From NCBI RefSeq assembly GCF_028867935.1, contig NZ_JAPQNS010000001.1, positions 1,054,001-1,118,000 on the forward strand: a DNA stretch of 64,000 bases, in the 5' to 3' direction. This document shows, one piece after another, positions 51,740-59,589 of this stretch; the stretch's first letter is position 1, and every line of letters starts with the position of its first letter. Below the pieces are notes generated by a model. The model did no database searches. It saw nothing but the letters and a program-made list of their open reading frames with translations, and was not told where the DNA came from. A program made the translations under genes and the position numbers. The DNA is from Flavobacterium sp. SUN052 (GTDB lineage Bacteria > Bacteroidota > Bacteroidia > Flavobacteriales > Flavobacteriaceae).

Positions 51740-52241
51740 AATTGTTCAATTTTAGGTAGCTGTCTCTCATCCGTTGCCGGGCGCGGGACAGGGTAACTCG
51801 GATGGCATTGATCGAAAGCCCGGTTACCTCTTCAATTTCTTCAAACGAATACTCTTCCACATCACGCAGATGGAGCACCAGTTTCTGCGTGTCGGGCAAT
51901 TCATCCATTAACTGTCGAATCTGTTCCGCACTATCAGCCAGTTCCGTTTGCCGATACGGCGAAAGCTGGGTTGTGGCAACCGTGCCCAGATCAGCATTGT
52001 CGACGGGCTTCTGTCGGGCGTGTGCTTTCAACCGATCCAGGCACAGATTCTTGGTCATTTGTACGGCTAAGGCTTCCACACTCTGATACGTATCCAGTTG
52101 CTGTCGGTTCGACCACAGGCGCATCAGCACATCCTGCAAGGCGTCCTCGGCATCTTCGCGGTTGCGCAGAAACATCGTAGCCAGCCGGAAGAGTCGATTC
52201 TGAATAGGCAGAATTCGTTGCTTGAAAGCCTGTAGATCCAT
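51729..52241 (-). CDS. ECF-type RNA polymerase sigma factor
   Basis: Sigma-70-family factor of 170 residues with region 2 (LFRLATMFLRNREDAEDALQDVLMRLWSNRQ) and region 4 (YSFEEIEEVTGLSINAIRVTLSRARQRMRDSYL). It is the first gene of an operon with an anti-sigma-like HEAT protein and two DUF4097 proteins. It would direct RNA polymerase to its own operon and perhaps to the downstream receptor; the stimulus is unknown. Confidence 0.93.
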   Translation of the reverse strand: MDLQAFKQRILPIQNRLFRLATMFLRNREDAEDALQDVLMRLWSNRQQLDTYQSVEALAVQMTKNLCLDRLKAHARQKPVDNADLGTVATTQLSPYRQTELADSAEQIRQLMDELPDTQKLVLHLRDVEEYSFEEIEEVTGLSINAIRVTLSRARQRMRDSYLKLNNYEA

Positions 52242-52393
52242 TTCAACGACAAAGACGACTGAGGAAAGAAAACATTACAGGAGTAGGAGAAATATTTTTG
52301 AGAAGTTGAGAAAAGACGCGAAGATGGGAGAAACCAATTTCCAATTTTTGGGCTATTGCCACAACGAAATACCGTACCCTTGAACAATCGCTG

Positions 52394-52401
52394 TACTTTT
52401 G
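52394..52401 (+). promoter_or_regulatory. TAnnTTTG promoter element of the ABC ATPase gene
   Basis: TACTTTTG fits the -7 consensus exactly; no good -33 element was found at the usual distance. The start site would be near 52407, supporting the TTG at 52427 as translation start. Confidence 0.45.
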
Positions 52402-52426
52402 CACCAATACATAAATCAACTTCCCT

Positions 52427-53425
52427 TTGCTCGAAGCTCTTTCCCTTTCCAAATCCTTTAACAACGACGTTCGGGCAGTCCGGCGGGTGTCGCTTCAAGT
52501 GCAAGCGGGTCAGATCATGGGTCTTGTTGGGGCTAGCGGTTCTGGCAAAAGTACGTTGTTGAATCTGATGGCGGGTTTAGCTGATGCCGATGGGGGAGAG
52601 GTCAGGCTCGATGGCGAACGAATAAAAGGGCCATCGGAAGTGCTGGTAGCTGGGCATCCGGCTATTAAGCTGGTGCATCAGGAATATCAGTTGATGCCCA
52701 ATGTATCAGTACGGGAGAATATTGGGTATTCTATTCGTTACTACGAAAAAGCATACCGCGAGTTTCGGGTAAATGAGTTGTTGCGAATTTGCCGCTTAGA
52801 AAGTGTGCAGGACCGCACGCCCAAGCAGATTTCGGGGGGCGAAAAACAGCGGGTTGCCATTGCGCGGGCTGTAGCCGAGAAACCACAGGTACTATTATTC
52901 GATGAGCCATTTGCGCACCTCGATTTACCCAACCGCACCATTGTACGCTCTATGCTGCTGGACCTTGTTAGGGACGATCCCGAACAGAAAACGGCTTGCC
53001 TGTTTGTCACGCACGATGCCACCGATGCCCTATCGATTGCTGATACGCTGGGAGTAATGTACAATGGGCAGATTATTCAAAGTGGGCAACCCAAAGAGTT
53101 GTACCGCCAACCCCGCACAGCTTACGTTGCCCGCATGACTGGGCCAGCTAACATAATCAAAGCCAAATACCTGCCCGCACTGGGTTTGACTGTTGATGCA
53201 GAACCCGAACGTCATGCCTGTATTCGGCCGGAACAGATCCGACTGAGCCAGGAAAGTGGGATCTCTGGCGTAGTAAAAGCTGTGTTTTTTAAAGGTGGGT
53301 ACTCCGAAGTGGAGGTAAGCTTCTCGCGATACCTTAAACTGTTGGTAACCACAACCGAAGAATTTGCCGTTGGCGACCAGGTTGGCGTTGTGCTGTCACC
53401 CCAGAGCGTAGTTTGGGTTGACTGA
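52427..53425 (+). CDS. ABC transporter ATP-binding protein with C-terminal TOBE-like domain
   Basis: ATPase of 332 residues translated from a TTG; no ATG precedes the Walker box in frame. Walker A GASGSGKS (35-42), Q-loop VHQEYQ, signature ISGGEKQR, Walker B VLLFDEP and the switch histidine FVTHD are intact. Residues about 240-332 form a TOBE-like regulatory domain (CIRPEQIRLSQESGISGVVKAVFFKGGYSEV), as in PotA/CysA/MalK-type import ATPases. No permease or binding protein is adjacent, so it is an orphan and its substrate cannot be assigned. Confidence 0.9.
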   Translation: MLEALSLSKSFNNDVRAVRRVSLQVQAGQIMGLVGASGSGKSTLLNLMAGLADADGGEVRLDGERIKGPSEVLVAGHPAIKLVHQEYQLMPNVSVRENIGYSIRYYEKAYREFRVNELLRICRLESVQDRTPKQISGGEKQRVAIARAVAEKPQVLLFDEPFAHLDLPNRTIVRSMLLDLVRDDPEQKTACLFVTHDATDALSIADTLGVMYNGQIIQSGQPKELYRQPRTAYVARMTGPANIIKAKYLPALGLTVDAEPERHACIRPEQIRLSQESGISGVVKAVFFKGGYSEVEVSFSRYLKLLVTTTEEFAVGDQVGVVLSPQSVVWVD

Positions 53426-53462
53426 CTAGTCAGCACAATTTTGATCCGTTTTCGGCTTCTCT

Positions 53463-53530
53463 GCCCCTAAATCCCCTGAAGGGGACTTTGTTTGTGAGTA
53501 AGCAAAGTCCCCTTCAGGGGATTTAGGGGC
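53463..53530. repeat. GCCCCYAA palindrome, copy B (28-bp perfect arms)
   Basis: Arms 53463-53490 and 53503-53530 are perfectly complementary with a 12-nt loop. It lies between two convergent genes (ABC ATPase and a small hypothetical) and could end both transcripts. Same family as 46737-46806. Confidence 0.88.
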
Positions 53531-53541
53531 AAGCCAGACCG

Positions 53542-53904
53542 CTAACTCACTACAAAATTCATGGCTTGTTTCAGCGTTCGCTCGTTGCCCGTTTCGGGGT
53601 CATTGTAGCTTCGCTCACCAACCTCAATGGTTAGTTTTTTGCCGATCAACTGCTTGGTATCCAGTTCGCCGTCCTGCTTTACCTCAATGCCAGCATCTTT
53701 AAACAGCGCAACTACATTGGGCATTCCGGCGGGCGATAGATAAAACCGGTGCGATACATAACCCTCGTCGTTTTCGAACCGAACGGCAAAGAATGGAATA
53801 CCCTTATTTTCACTTGTTCCCTCGTCAACCGAAGTAATTTCAACCTGCTGCCGACCGTTGTCGAGCAGCGACTTTTCCATGCCTTTTTCTACGGCAATTT
53901 TCAT
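53542..53904 (-). CDS. Small cytoplasmic protein of unknown function
   Basis: Protein of 120 residues without signal or membrane helix, acidic and beta-rich (QQVEITSVDEGTSENKGIPFFAVRFENDEGYVSHRFYLSPAG...LIGKKLTIEVGERSYNDPETG). The pattern of modified-substance-style OB strands ending in a conserved 'GKKLTIEVGE' recalls DUF669-type phage single-strand-binding-associated proteins, but the resemblance is weak and no phage gene is nearby. Monocistronic and convergent with the ABC ATPase gene. Confidence 0.7.
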   Translation of the reverse strand: MKIAVEKGMEKSLLDNGRQQVEITSVDEGTSENKGIPFFAVRFENDEGYVSHRFYLSPAGMPNVVALFKDAGIEVKQDGELDTKQLIGKKLTIEVGERSYNDPETGNERTLKQAMNFVVS

Positions 53905-53998
53905 AACGGAGTGTTGTTTGTTCTTACTAAACTAACCCCTGAAATGCCCGAATGTTCTTGAAATTCTTCTTAATCTTTTGGATTTATAGACTAAATTT

Positions 53999-54679
53999 TC
54001 AGTGCCAGTTCCCCTCCACTAACTTCACCATTTTCTCATAAGTCAACTGAGTAAAATCGTCGATGATAAGCTGGGCTTTGGTGGCTGTTAGCTCATCCCG
54101 CGTGTGTGTTGTGGCAAGGGCAACAACGGCCATCCCAGCTCGCAGGCCCGCTTCAATACCCGAAAAAGCATCCTCAAATACCACGCACCGCTCCGGCGCA
54201 ACACCCAATCGCTGGGCGGCAGCTAAATAAATCTCGGGATCGGGTTTGCCTTTGTGAATCATCGAGGCATCCACAATCGCCGAAAAATATGACCGAATAG
54301 CTATGCCATCGAGCGTAAACCCAATATTGCTTATGGGGGCCGATGTGCCCACAGCCATGGGGACTTTATTGTTTTTGAGAGATGTCAAAAAAGGGATCAG
54401 GCCGGGCGTTGGTGCAATAGCTGACGCGTACAATTCACGGTATATAGCTTCTTTTTCCTCTGTTAATGAAGCTACTTCATCAGCCAGTAAAGCACGCTGC
54501 ATCACATAGGGCATTGAATCAGCAGCAATGCGCCCATTGATAAATTGAGCGTATTGGTCAGGCGTAATGGAGTGCCCGTATCGTTTGGAAAACTGCTGCC
54601 AGGAATCGGCGTGGTAGCGGTGGTTATCTACCAGAACACCATCCATGTCGAATAAAGCAGCGATTGGGAAAGTTGTCAT
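53999..54679 (-). CDS. HAD-family phosphatase, beta-phosphoglucomutase-like
   Basis: Protein of 226 residues. The nucleophile motif is [10 protein letters not shown] (DxDG), motif II VGTSA, motif [13 protein letters not shown] and motif [14 protein letters not shown], with a helical cap between motifs I and II. These are marks of the beta-PGM/GPH subfamily acting on sugar phosphates or phosphoglycolate; the exact substrate is unknown. Divergent from glnS with only 51 nt between the starts. Confidence 0.9.
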   Translation of the reverse strand: MTTFPIAALFDMDGVLVDNHRYHADSWQQFSKRYGHSITPDQYAQFINGRIAADSMPYVMQRALLADEVASLTEEKEAIYRELYASAIAPTPGLIPFLTSLKNNKVPMAVGTSAPISNIGFTLDGIAIRSYFSAIVDASMIHKGKPDPEIYLAAAQRLGVAPERCVVFEDAFSGIEAGLRAGMAVVALATTHTRDELTATKAQLIIDDFTQLTYEKMVKLVEGNWH

Positions 54680-54703
54680 GCAGCAAAATTAACCGTATTT
54701 TTG
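54673..54703 (+). promoter_or_regulatory. promoter of glnS
   Basis: TTG at 54673-54675, 20-nt spacer, TATTTTTG at 54696-54703. The start of transcription near 54710 lies downstream of the in-frame TTG at 54701 and upstream of the ATG at 54731, which supports the ATG. Confidence 0.6.
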
Positions 54704-54730
54704 GGGCTTTACCAAGTACAACCTGACCAG

Positions 54731-56446
54731 ATGACAGGCTCTCCCATTGATGATACTACCGAACACCGTGAAGACTCAACCGGTACGCCGGAGCGGCCCG
54801 GTCGTTCTCTGAATTTTATTGAACAAATTGTTGAAGATGATTTGGCCAGTGGCAAAAATGGAGGCCGGGTGCATACCCGTTTTCCGCCCGAGCCCAATGG
54901 GTATCTACACATTGGCCATGCAAAATCGATTTGTCTCAACTTTGGTCTGGCCGACAAATACGGCGGACAAACCAACCTACGTTTCGATGATACGAACCCC
55001 GTAACGGAAGATACCGAATACGTTGACTCTATTAAGGCCGACGTACGCTGGCTGGGTTTCGACTGGGAAAACGAACTGTACGCATCAGATTACTTCGATA
55101 CATTGTATGAGTTTGCTGAAAAGCTCATCAGTATGGGGTTGGCATACGTAGATGATTCGACGGCCGAAGAAATCGCGATTCAGAAGGGCAACCCTACGGA
55201 ACCAGGCACCGAAAGCCCATTTCGGAACCGATCAATTGATGAGAATCTGGATCTGTTTCGCCGGATGCGGGCGGGTGAGTTTGGCGATGGAGCCAAGGTG
55301 TTGCGGGCTAAAATGGACATGACGTCGCCCAATATGCACTTCCGCGATCCGATCATTTACCGGATCAAACACGCTCATCATCACCGTACGGGCGATAAAT
55401 GGTGTATTTACCCCATGTACGATTTCGCTCACGGACAGTCAGATTCGATCGAGGAAATTACGCATTCGATATGTACGCTGGAGTTTATTCCGCACCGCCC
55501 GGTTTATGACTGGTTTATCGAAAAACTGGAGATTTTTCCCTCGAAACAGTACGAGATGGCCCGCCTGAACCTGACCTATACGGTTATGAGTAAGCGGAAA
55601 CTGCTGCAACTAGTTAACGAAGGCCACGTGACGGGTTGGGATGATCCCCGAATGCCAACGATTTCGGGATTGCGTCGGCGTGGGTATACGCCCGAAAGCA
55701 TCCGCGAATTTGCCGACCGGATTGGGGTAGCCAAACGCGAAAACCTGATCGACGTTGGTTTGCTGGAATTCTGTATCCGTGAAGAACTGAACCGTACAAC
55801 TCACCGCGTCATGGCCGTGATCGACGAAAACCCGATTCGCCTGGTCATCACCAATTACCCCGAAGATAAAACCGAAACGATGCTGATTGAGAACAATCCC
55901 GAAGACGCTGAGTCGGGCGAGCGGGAGGTGCCGTTTAGCCGTGAGGTATATGTAGAGCGCGACGATTTTATGGAAGTTCCGCCCAAAAAATATTTCCGAC
56001 TGGCTCCGGGTCAAATGGTTCGGTTAAAAGGGGCGTACATTGTCCGTTGCGACGAGGTGGTGAAGGATGCCGATGGGGTAGTAACACAACTTAACTGCAC
56101 TTATATACCCGAAAGCCGGAGTGGTTCCGACACGTCGGGTATCAATGTGAAAGGCACGATTCACTGGGTGTCGGTGCCACACGCCAAAGAGGCCGAGGTG
56201 CGTTTATACGACCGACTTTTCAAGGTTGAAGACCCGTCGAACGAGGATGGGGACTTTAAAGAATACATTAATCCAAACTCCTTGCAGGTAATTCGCGCCA
56301 AGGTAGAGCCAAGCCTGGCCGGTCGGCAACTAGGCGACCGGGTGCAGTTCATGCGCAAGGGCTACTTTACAGTTGATCCCGATTCTACTGACGAGTTGCT
56401 GGTGTTCAACCGCACCGTGACGTTGAAGGATAGCTGGAAGAAGTAA
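54731..56446 (+). CDS. glnS: Glutaminyl-tRNA synthetase
   Basis: Class I aminoacyl-tRNA synthetase of 571 residues that charges tRNA-Gln. The ATG at 54731 ([12 protein letters not shown]) is preferred because the promoter -7 box covers the possible upstream TTG. The class I signatures are [14 protein letters not shown] and VMSKRKL (KMSKS-like). The C-terminal anticodon-binding beta-barrels are present ([40 protein letters not shown]). Full length for the family. The gene stands alone. Confidence 0.96.
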   Translation: MTGSPIDDTTEHREDSTGTPERPGRSLNFIEQIVEDDLASGKNGGRVHTRFPPEPNGYLHIGHAKSICLNFGLADKYGGQTNLRFDDTNPVTEDTEYVDSIKADVRWLGFDWENELYASDYFDTLYEFAEKLISMGLAYVDDSTAEEIAIQKGNPTEPGTESPFRNRSIDENLDLFRRMRAGEFGDGAKVLRAKMDMTSPNMHFRDPIIYRIKHAHHHRTGDKWCIYPMYDFAHGQSDSIEEITHSICTLEFIPHRPVYDWFIEKLEIFPSKQYEMARLNLTYTVMSKRKLLQLVNEGHVTGWDDPRMPTISGLRRRGYTPESIREFADRIGVAKRENLIDVGLLEFCIREELNRTTHRVMAVIDENPIRLVITNYPEDKTETMLIENNPEDAESGEREVPFSREVYVERDDFMEVPPKKYFRLAPGQMVRLKGAYIVRCDEVVKDADGVVTQLNCTYIPESRSGSDTSGINVKGTIHWVSVPHAKEAEVRLYDRLFKVEDPSNEDGDFKEYINPNSLQVIRAKVEPSLAGRQLGDRVQFMRKGYFTVDPDSTDELLVFNRTVTLKDSWKK

Positions 56447-56450
56447 GATT

Positions 56451-56542
56451 GCAGTGAACAGTGAGCAACCAGCAGTGAACAGTTTGCTAACGCGAAAATG
56501 TCTCGTGTGTTAGCAAACTGTTTGCTGCTCACTGCTCACTGC
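56451..56542. repeat. palindromic CAGTGARCAG repeat, copy 2
   Basis: The left half (from 56451) contains CAGTGAACAGTGAGCAACCAG and another CAGTGAACAG. The right half (to 56542) has the complement with a short deletion, around TTAGCAAACTG arms. It lies between the convergent glnS and lipoprotein genes. It shares its unit with 33049-33125. Confidence 0.75.
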
Positions 56543-56546
56543 CCCG

Positions 56547-57083
56547 CTATTTTACCTTCACAATCTCCCCGTAGTAGTTCATATACACGATGTAATCCGT
56601 TACTTTTTTCGTGCCGGGTTCGGCAAGGCTTAGGGTAAGCGTGATGTATTTTTGGCCATTGAACGTCGGCTTGTAGGTGGCCTTTTGCAGAATCGATTTC
56701 TGAACAGCTTCGTCGTTTTTGGTAAAGAGCGTTAAATCGTCTTTCACCAGCGTGTGCTTAAAGAGCTGACTGCCCGATTTTTTAGTGGCCAGCACTTCCA
56801 CCGAGTTATTATAGTAGCACCCGTCGGAAGTGGGCATCGTGCTGGCATCTTGAGCCAGCGTCAGCGAAACTTTTATGTTTTTAGCTGACTCCTGATACAC
56901 ATCAGCCTTCCCCAACTTATCGCCTTCTACTACCGACAGGCAATTTTGCGGCTTAACATCAGTGGCTACTGAGTCGGTGGCAACGGCAGTAACCGATTGA
57001 GTGGTCTCATCTTTACTTTTTTCCGAAGTGCCACAGGCCAATAGAGAAACCGCGAGGCTGAGGATAGAGAACTGTTTTTTCAT
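56547..57083 (-). CDS. Lipoprotein of unknown function
   Basis: Protein of 178 residues from the ATG at 57083 with lipobox SLLAC (MKKQFSILSLAVSLLAC), then a low-complexity Ser/Thr/Lys/Asp linker (GTSEKSKDETTQS). The mature domain of about 130 residues has two more Cys (PQNCLSV, GCYYNN) and alternating beta strands (KYITLTLSLAEPGTKKVTDYIVYMNYYG). No known family was recognised. It starts 30 nt after the end of the potassium-channel gene on the same strand. Confidence 0.82.
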   Translation of the reverse strand: MKKQFSILSLAVSLLACGTSEKSKDETTQSVTAVATDSVATDVKPQNCLSVVEGDKLGKADVYQESAKNIKVSLTLAQDASTMPTSDGCYYNNSVEVLATKKSGSQLFKHTLVKDDLTLFTKNDEAVQKSILQKATYKPTFNGQKYITLTLSLAEPGTKKVTDYIVYMNYYGEIVKVK

Positions 57084-57113
57084 TTGTGCGTAGTTAATCA
57101 AAACGTATTGTTA

Positions 57114-57962
57114 TTAAATCTCTTTGCCGCAATGGGGGCACCGGTGGTGAGTAGGGGCTTTCTGATTCCGGATATGCTCCAGAAATCCTGATGTGATAAC
57201 ACCCGTTGGCAAGGCAAAGGCCATAATACCCATTATCGCCGTTATGCCGCCGAGTAACTTACCAAGGGGGGTGATGGGGTGAATATCGCCATAACCTACC
57301 GTCGCCATGGCATTGACTCCCCACCACATGGTGGCCGGAATGCTTGAAAATGTTTTGGGTTGCACTGGATGTTCCACATAAAACATAACGCTCGAAACGA
57401 TGAGGAGCATAAACAAAATGAACATCACGCACAGCACGATTTCCTCTTTCCGATCGGCTACAACATGTTGAATGAGCCGAACCGCATGAGAGTAACGGCT
57501 GATTCGGAATAGGCGGAAAATCCTGAAAATCCGCAGAATTCGGACGATAGCCAGATCGGTGGCAAACAGGGTAAAATAGAACGGGAAAATAGCCAGTAAA
57601 TCAATGATGGCTGAGGTCGATAGCACATACCTAAGCCGTCCCCATACCGGATGCCGGTACTTTTCCTTTTCGACAGCTACCCATACCCGTAGTACGTATT
57701 CGACGGTGAAAAACATGACCGAAAATACTTCGAAATCATGGAACAGACGTTCATAGCGCACATTATACGACTCAACGGTATGCAACACAATGGCAAAAGC
57801 GTTGAGGGTAATAATGGAAATCAACACCACATTGAATACCAGACTAAGTCCCCGTCGTTGGCCAGCCGACGTTTCAAGAACCCGATAAATGGTTCGCCTG
57901 AAATGCGGCTTGGGAGTATGGTGAGGGGGATGTTTAGGGACAGAACGAGGTAGGTTAACCAT
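57114..57962 (-). CDS. Voltage-gated-type potassium channel (6-TM ion transporter)
   Basis: Protein of 282 residues from the ATG at 57962 (MVNLPRSVPKHPPHH); an ATG 25 codons upstream would overlap the LysR gene. Six helices are visible. S4 is arginine-rich (IVRILRIFRIFRLFRISRYSHAVRLIQH), and the pore loop has the filter TVGYGD. The C-terminus ends in a zinc-ribbon-like Cys pair (HHRCPHCGKEI). It resembles KvAP/Kv-type prokaryotic channels. Monocistronic or leading the downstream lipoprotein. Confidence 0.9.
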   Translation of the reverse strand: MVNLPRSVPKHPPHHTPKPHFRRTIYRVLETSAGQRRGLSLVFNVVLISIITLNAFAIVLHTVESYNVRYERLFHDFEVFSVMFFTVEYVLRVWVAVEKEKYRHPVWGRLRYVLSTSAIIDLLAIFPFYFTLFATDLAIVRILRIFRIFRLFRISRYSHAVRLIQHVVADRKEEIVLCVMFILFMLLIVSSVMFYVEHPVQPKTFSSIPATMWWGVNAMATVGYGDIHPITPLGKLLGGITAIMGIMAFALPTGVITSGFLEHIRNQKAPTHHRCPHCGKEI

Positions 57963-58008
57963 AATGAATGGAGCTTTGGGACTACGCAGTAAACTTACGC
58001 AATGGTTA

Positions 58009-58896
58009 TCAGCCTTCCGAGTCCCCCACCAGTACATTGCCTGCTACCTGAAGCGCATTGCGAATGAGCGAACACGTATTGTTCTGCCGCCAGATCATGT
58101 GCAGGCTGGTTTCATGCGGCAAGGCAATGAATTGAACACCCGCTGGGGCACCTTTTTCATACGACATAGGCAAGATGGTCACGCCCATTCCACGAGCTAC
58201 CAAACTGAGCAAGGTGGTTCCATGATCTGATTCAAACACGACCTTCGGTGTAAAACCGTACCTGGGGAATAGTTCGTATAACGAGTTGAGATATAGGCCA
58301 GAATTACAATGGCCGGGTAACACAAACGGTTCATCGCGGAACTGTGCTAAATCGGTAAAATCGGCTGGTTGGATAGGGTGATTATCACTGACAACCAACG
58401 CCATCGGCTCCACCAATAACAATCGAGATGCCAGGGAATCTTTCACCGGGTGTTCTCGCTCAAATCCGATGTCGATCTGGTAGCTCAGCAGAACGTCTTC
58501 AATATCGGTATCGTCAACGGCAACCAATTCCAGCTTAACATCAGGGTACGCGCGTGACAAGGCCACGACCAGATCGGGCATGATCGAAAATCGAATGGAG
58601 GAAGGGTGGCCAATACGGAGAACCCCTGCCATTCCTGAATCTAGCAAACGAGCCTGCCGATGCACATTGTCCATTTCGGTCAGGAGCCGCTGCCACTCAC
58701 CCTGCAAAAAGCGTCCGGCCGATGTGAGTGATACCTTACGTTTGGTACGGTCGAAAAGTACAACACCCAACTCGTCTTCGAGCGCCTTGATATGCCGGCT
58801 CAGCGCCGATTGGGTGATGTTCATTTTCTCCGATGCATTCCAGAAATGCAGATCGTCGGCTAATCCCAAAAAGAAGCGTATATGGTCGAGATTCAT
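58009..58896 (-). CDS. LysR-family transcriptional regulator
   Basis: Regulator of 295 residues. The N-terminal winged HTH (about 1-60: FFLGLADDLHFWNASEKMNITQSALSRHIKALEDELGVVLFDR) is followed by a two-lobed effector-binding domain (GVLRIGHPSSIRFSIMP..., VARGMGVTILP). Its closest style is the BenM/CatM-like subgroup. It is divergent from the small exported protein gene, but the expected LysR box (T-N11-A) was not clearly identified, so its target is unknown. Confidence 0.92.
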   Translation of the reverse strand: MNLDHIRFFLGLADDLHFWNASEKMNITQSALSRHIKALEDELGVVLFDRTKRKVSLTSAGRFLQGEWQRLLTEMDNVHRQARLLDSGMAGVLRIGHPSSIRFSIMPDLVVALSRAYPDVKLELVAVDDTDIEDVLLSYQIDIGFEREHPVKDSLASRLLLVEPMALVVSDNHPIQPADFTDLAQFRDEPFVLPGHCNSGLYLNSLYELFPRYGFTPKVVFESDHGTTLLSLVARGMGVTILPMSYEKGAPAGVQFIALPHETSLHMIWRQNNTCSLIRNALQVAGNVLVGDSEG

Positions 58897-58933
58897 ACAT
58901 CTACTATTAATTCGTTTTTCGCATTAATAAACC

Positions 58934-58962
58934 CAAAAATAGCATTTTTCAATATTAGTCAA
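58934..58962 (-). promoter_or_regulatory. promoter of the LysR-family gene
   Basis: Minus strand: TTG at 58962-58960, 18-nt spacer, TATTTTTG at 58941-58934. It gives a leader of about 30 nt to the ATG at 58896. Confidence 0.5.
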
Positions 58963-59070
58963 TGGGGCACCTTTGCGATGTGAATACGTGCAGGCGTTGC
59001 CGGGAGTCGTTCCTCATCGGCTTTACGGCAACGACTCTGCCTTCTACTAATCAACGTAAACTCCCGCTCT

Positions 59071-59562
59071 ATGACACGTTTCTTTACTTCCGTCCTTTTT
59101 GCTTCAAGCTTGATTTCTGCGATCTTTTTGGGCGCACAGTCTCCTACCATTGCCCAGATGAATCAGAAGCAGGTTTCGTCAGTTGAGTTCTATACACCCG
59201 AAAGTCAGCATGCTGCCACCGACTTGACGCTGTTATCGTCTTGGAAATATCTGGCCAATGAGAGTGGTCTGATTGTTCGACTCTTTCCCGTTACCGACCC
59301 CGATTTGGTGACCCTGCTTATTGAAAACCAGACAAGTCAGGCGCTCACGATAACCATCAGCAATCAACGGCGCGAATTGTTATACGAAGATGTTCGGTCG
59401 GGGCGGCAAACCTGGGGTCGGTGGCGGCTCAACCTCTCCGAATTACCCGATGGATCGTACACACTGCACATTCAGGCGGGCAAACAAAAGATCAGCCATC
59501 CCTTCGTGATCGAAACACGTTCGCCTGTGGTATATGCACACGATAGGGCTGTGGTGTTTTGA
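59071..59562 (+). CDS. Small exported protein of unknown function
   Basis: Protein of 163 residues with a signal peptide (MTRFFTSVLFASSLISAIFLGAQSPTIAQ). The mature part is a single beta-sandwich-like domain (LIENQTSQALTITISNQRRELLYEDV...LNLSELPDGSYTLHIQAGKQKISHPFVIE), with the L-x-x-L-x-x-G-x-Y-x-L-x-I pattern seen in type IX secretion sorting domains and related Ig-like folds. It lacks the terminal Lys-rich sorting end, so it is probably periplasmic. The GH3/beta-lactamase gene begins 27 nt downstream. Confidence 0.75.
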   Translation: MTRFFTSVLFASSLISAIFLGAQSPTIAQMNQKQVSSVEFYTPESQHAATDLTLLSSWKYLANESGLIVRLFPVTDPDLVTLLIENQTSQALTITISNQRRELLYEDVRSGRQTWGRWRLNLSELPDGSYTLHIQAGKQKISHPFVIETRSPVVYAHDRAVVF

Positions 59563-59574
59563 CACTCATTTCCG

Positions 59575-59582
59575 TATTTTTG
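59575..59582 (+). promoter_or_regulatory. TAnnTTTG element immediately before the GH3 gene
   Basis: TATTTTTG ends 7 nt before the ATG at 59590, so an RNA started here would be almost leaderless. The -33 position lacks TTG, so the gene may instead be read from further upstream. Confidence 0.35.
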
Positions 59583-59589
59583 CGAATCT

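Noticed and set aside
53542..53904. Prophage remnant suggested by a DUF669-like look
   Set aside because: Resemblance is weak and no integrase, structural or other phage gene lies near.
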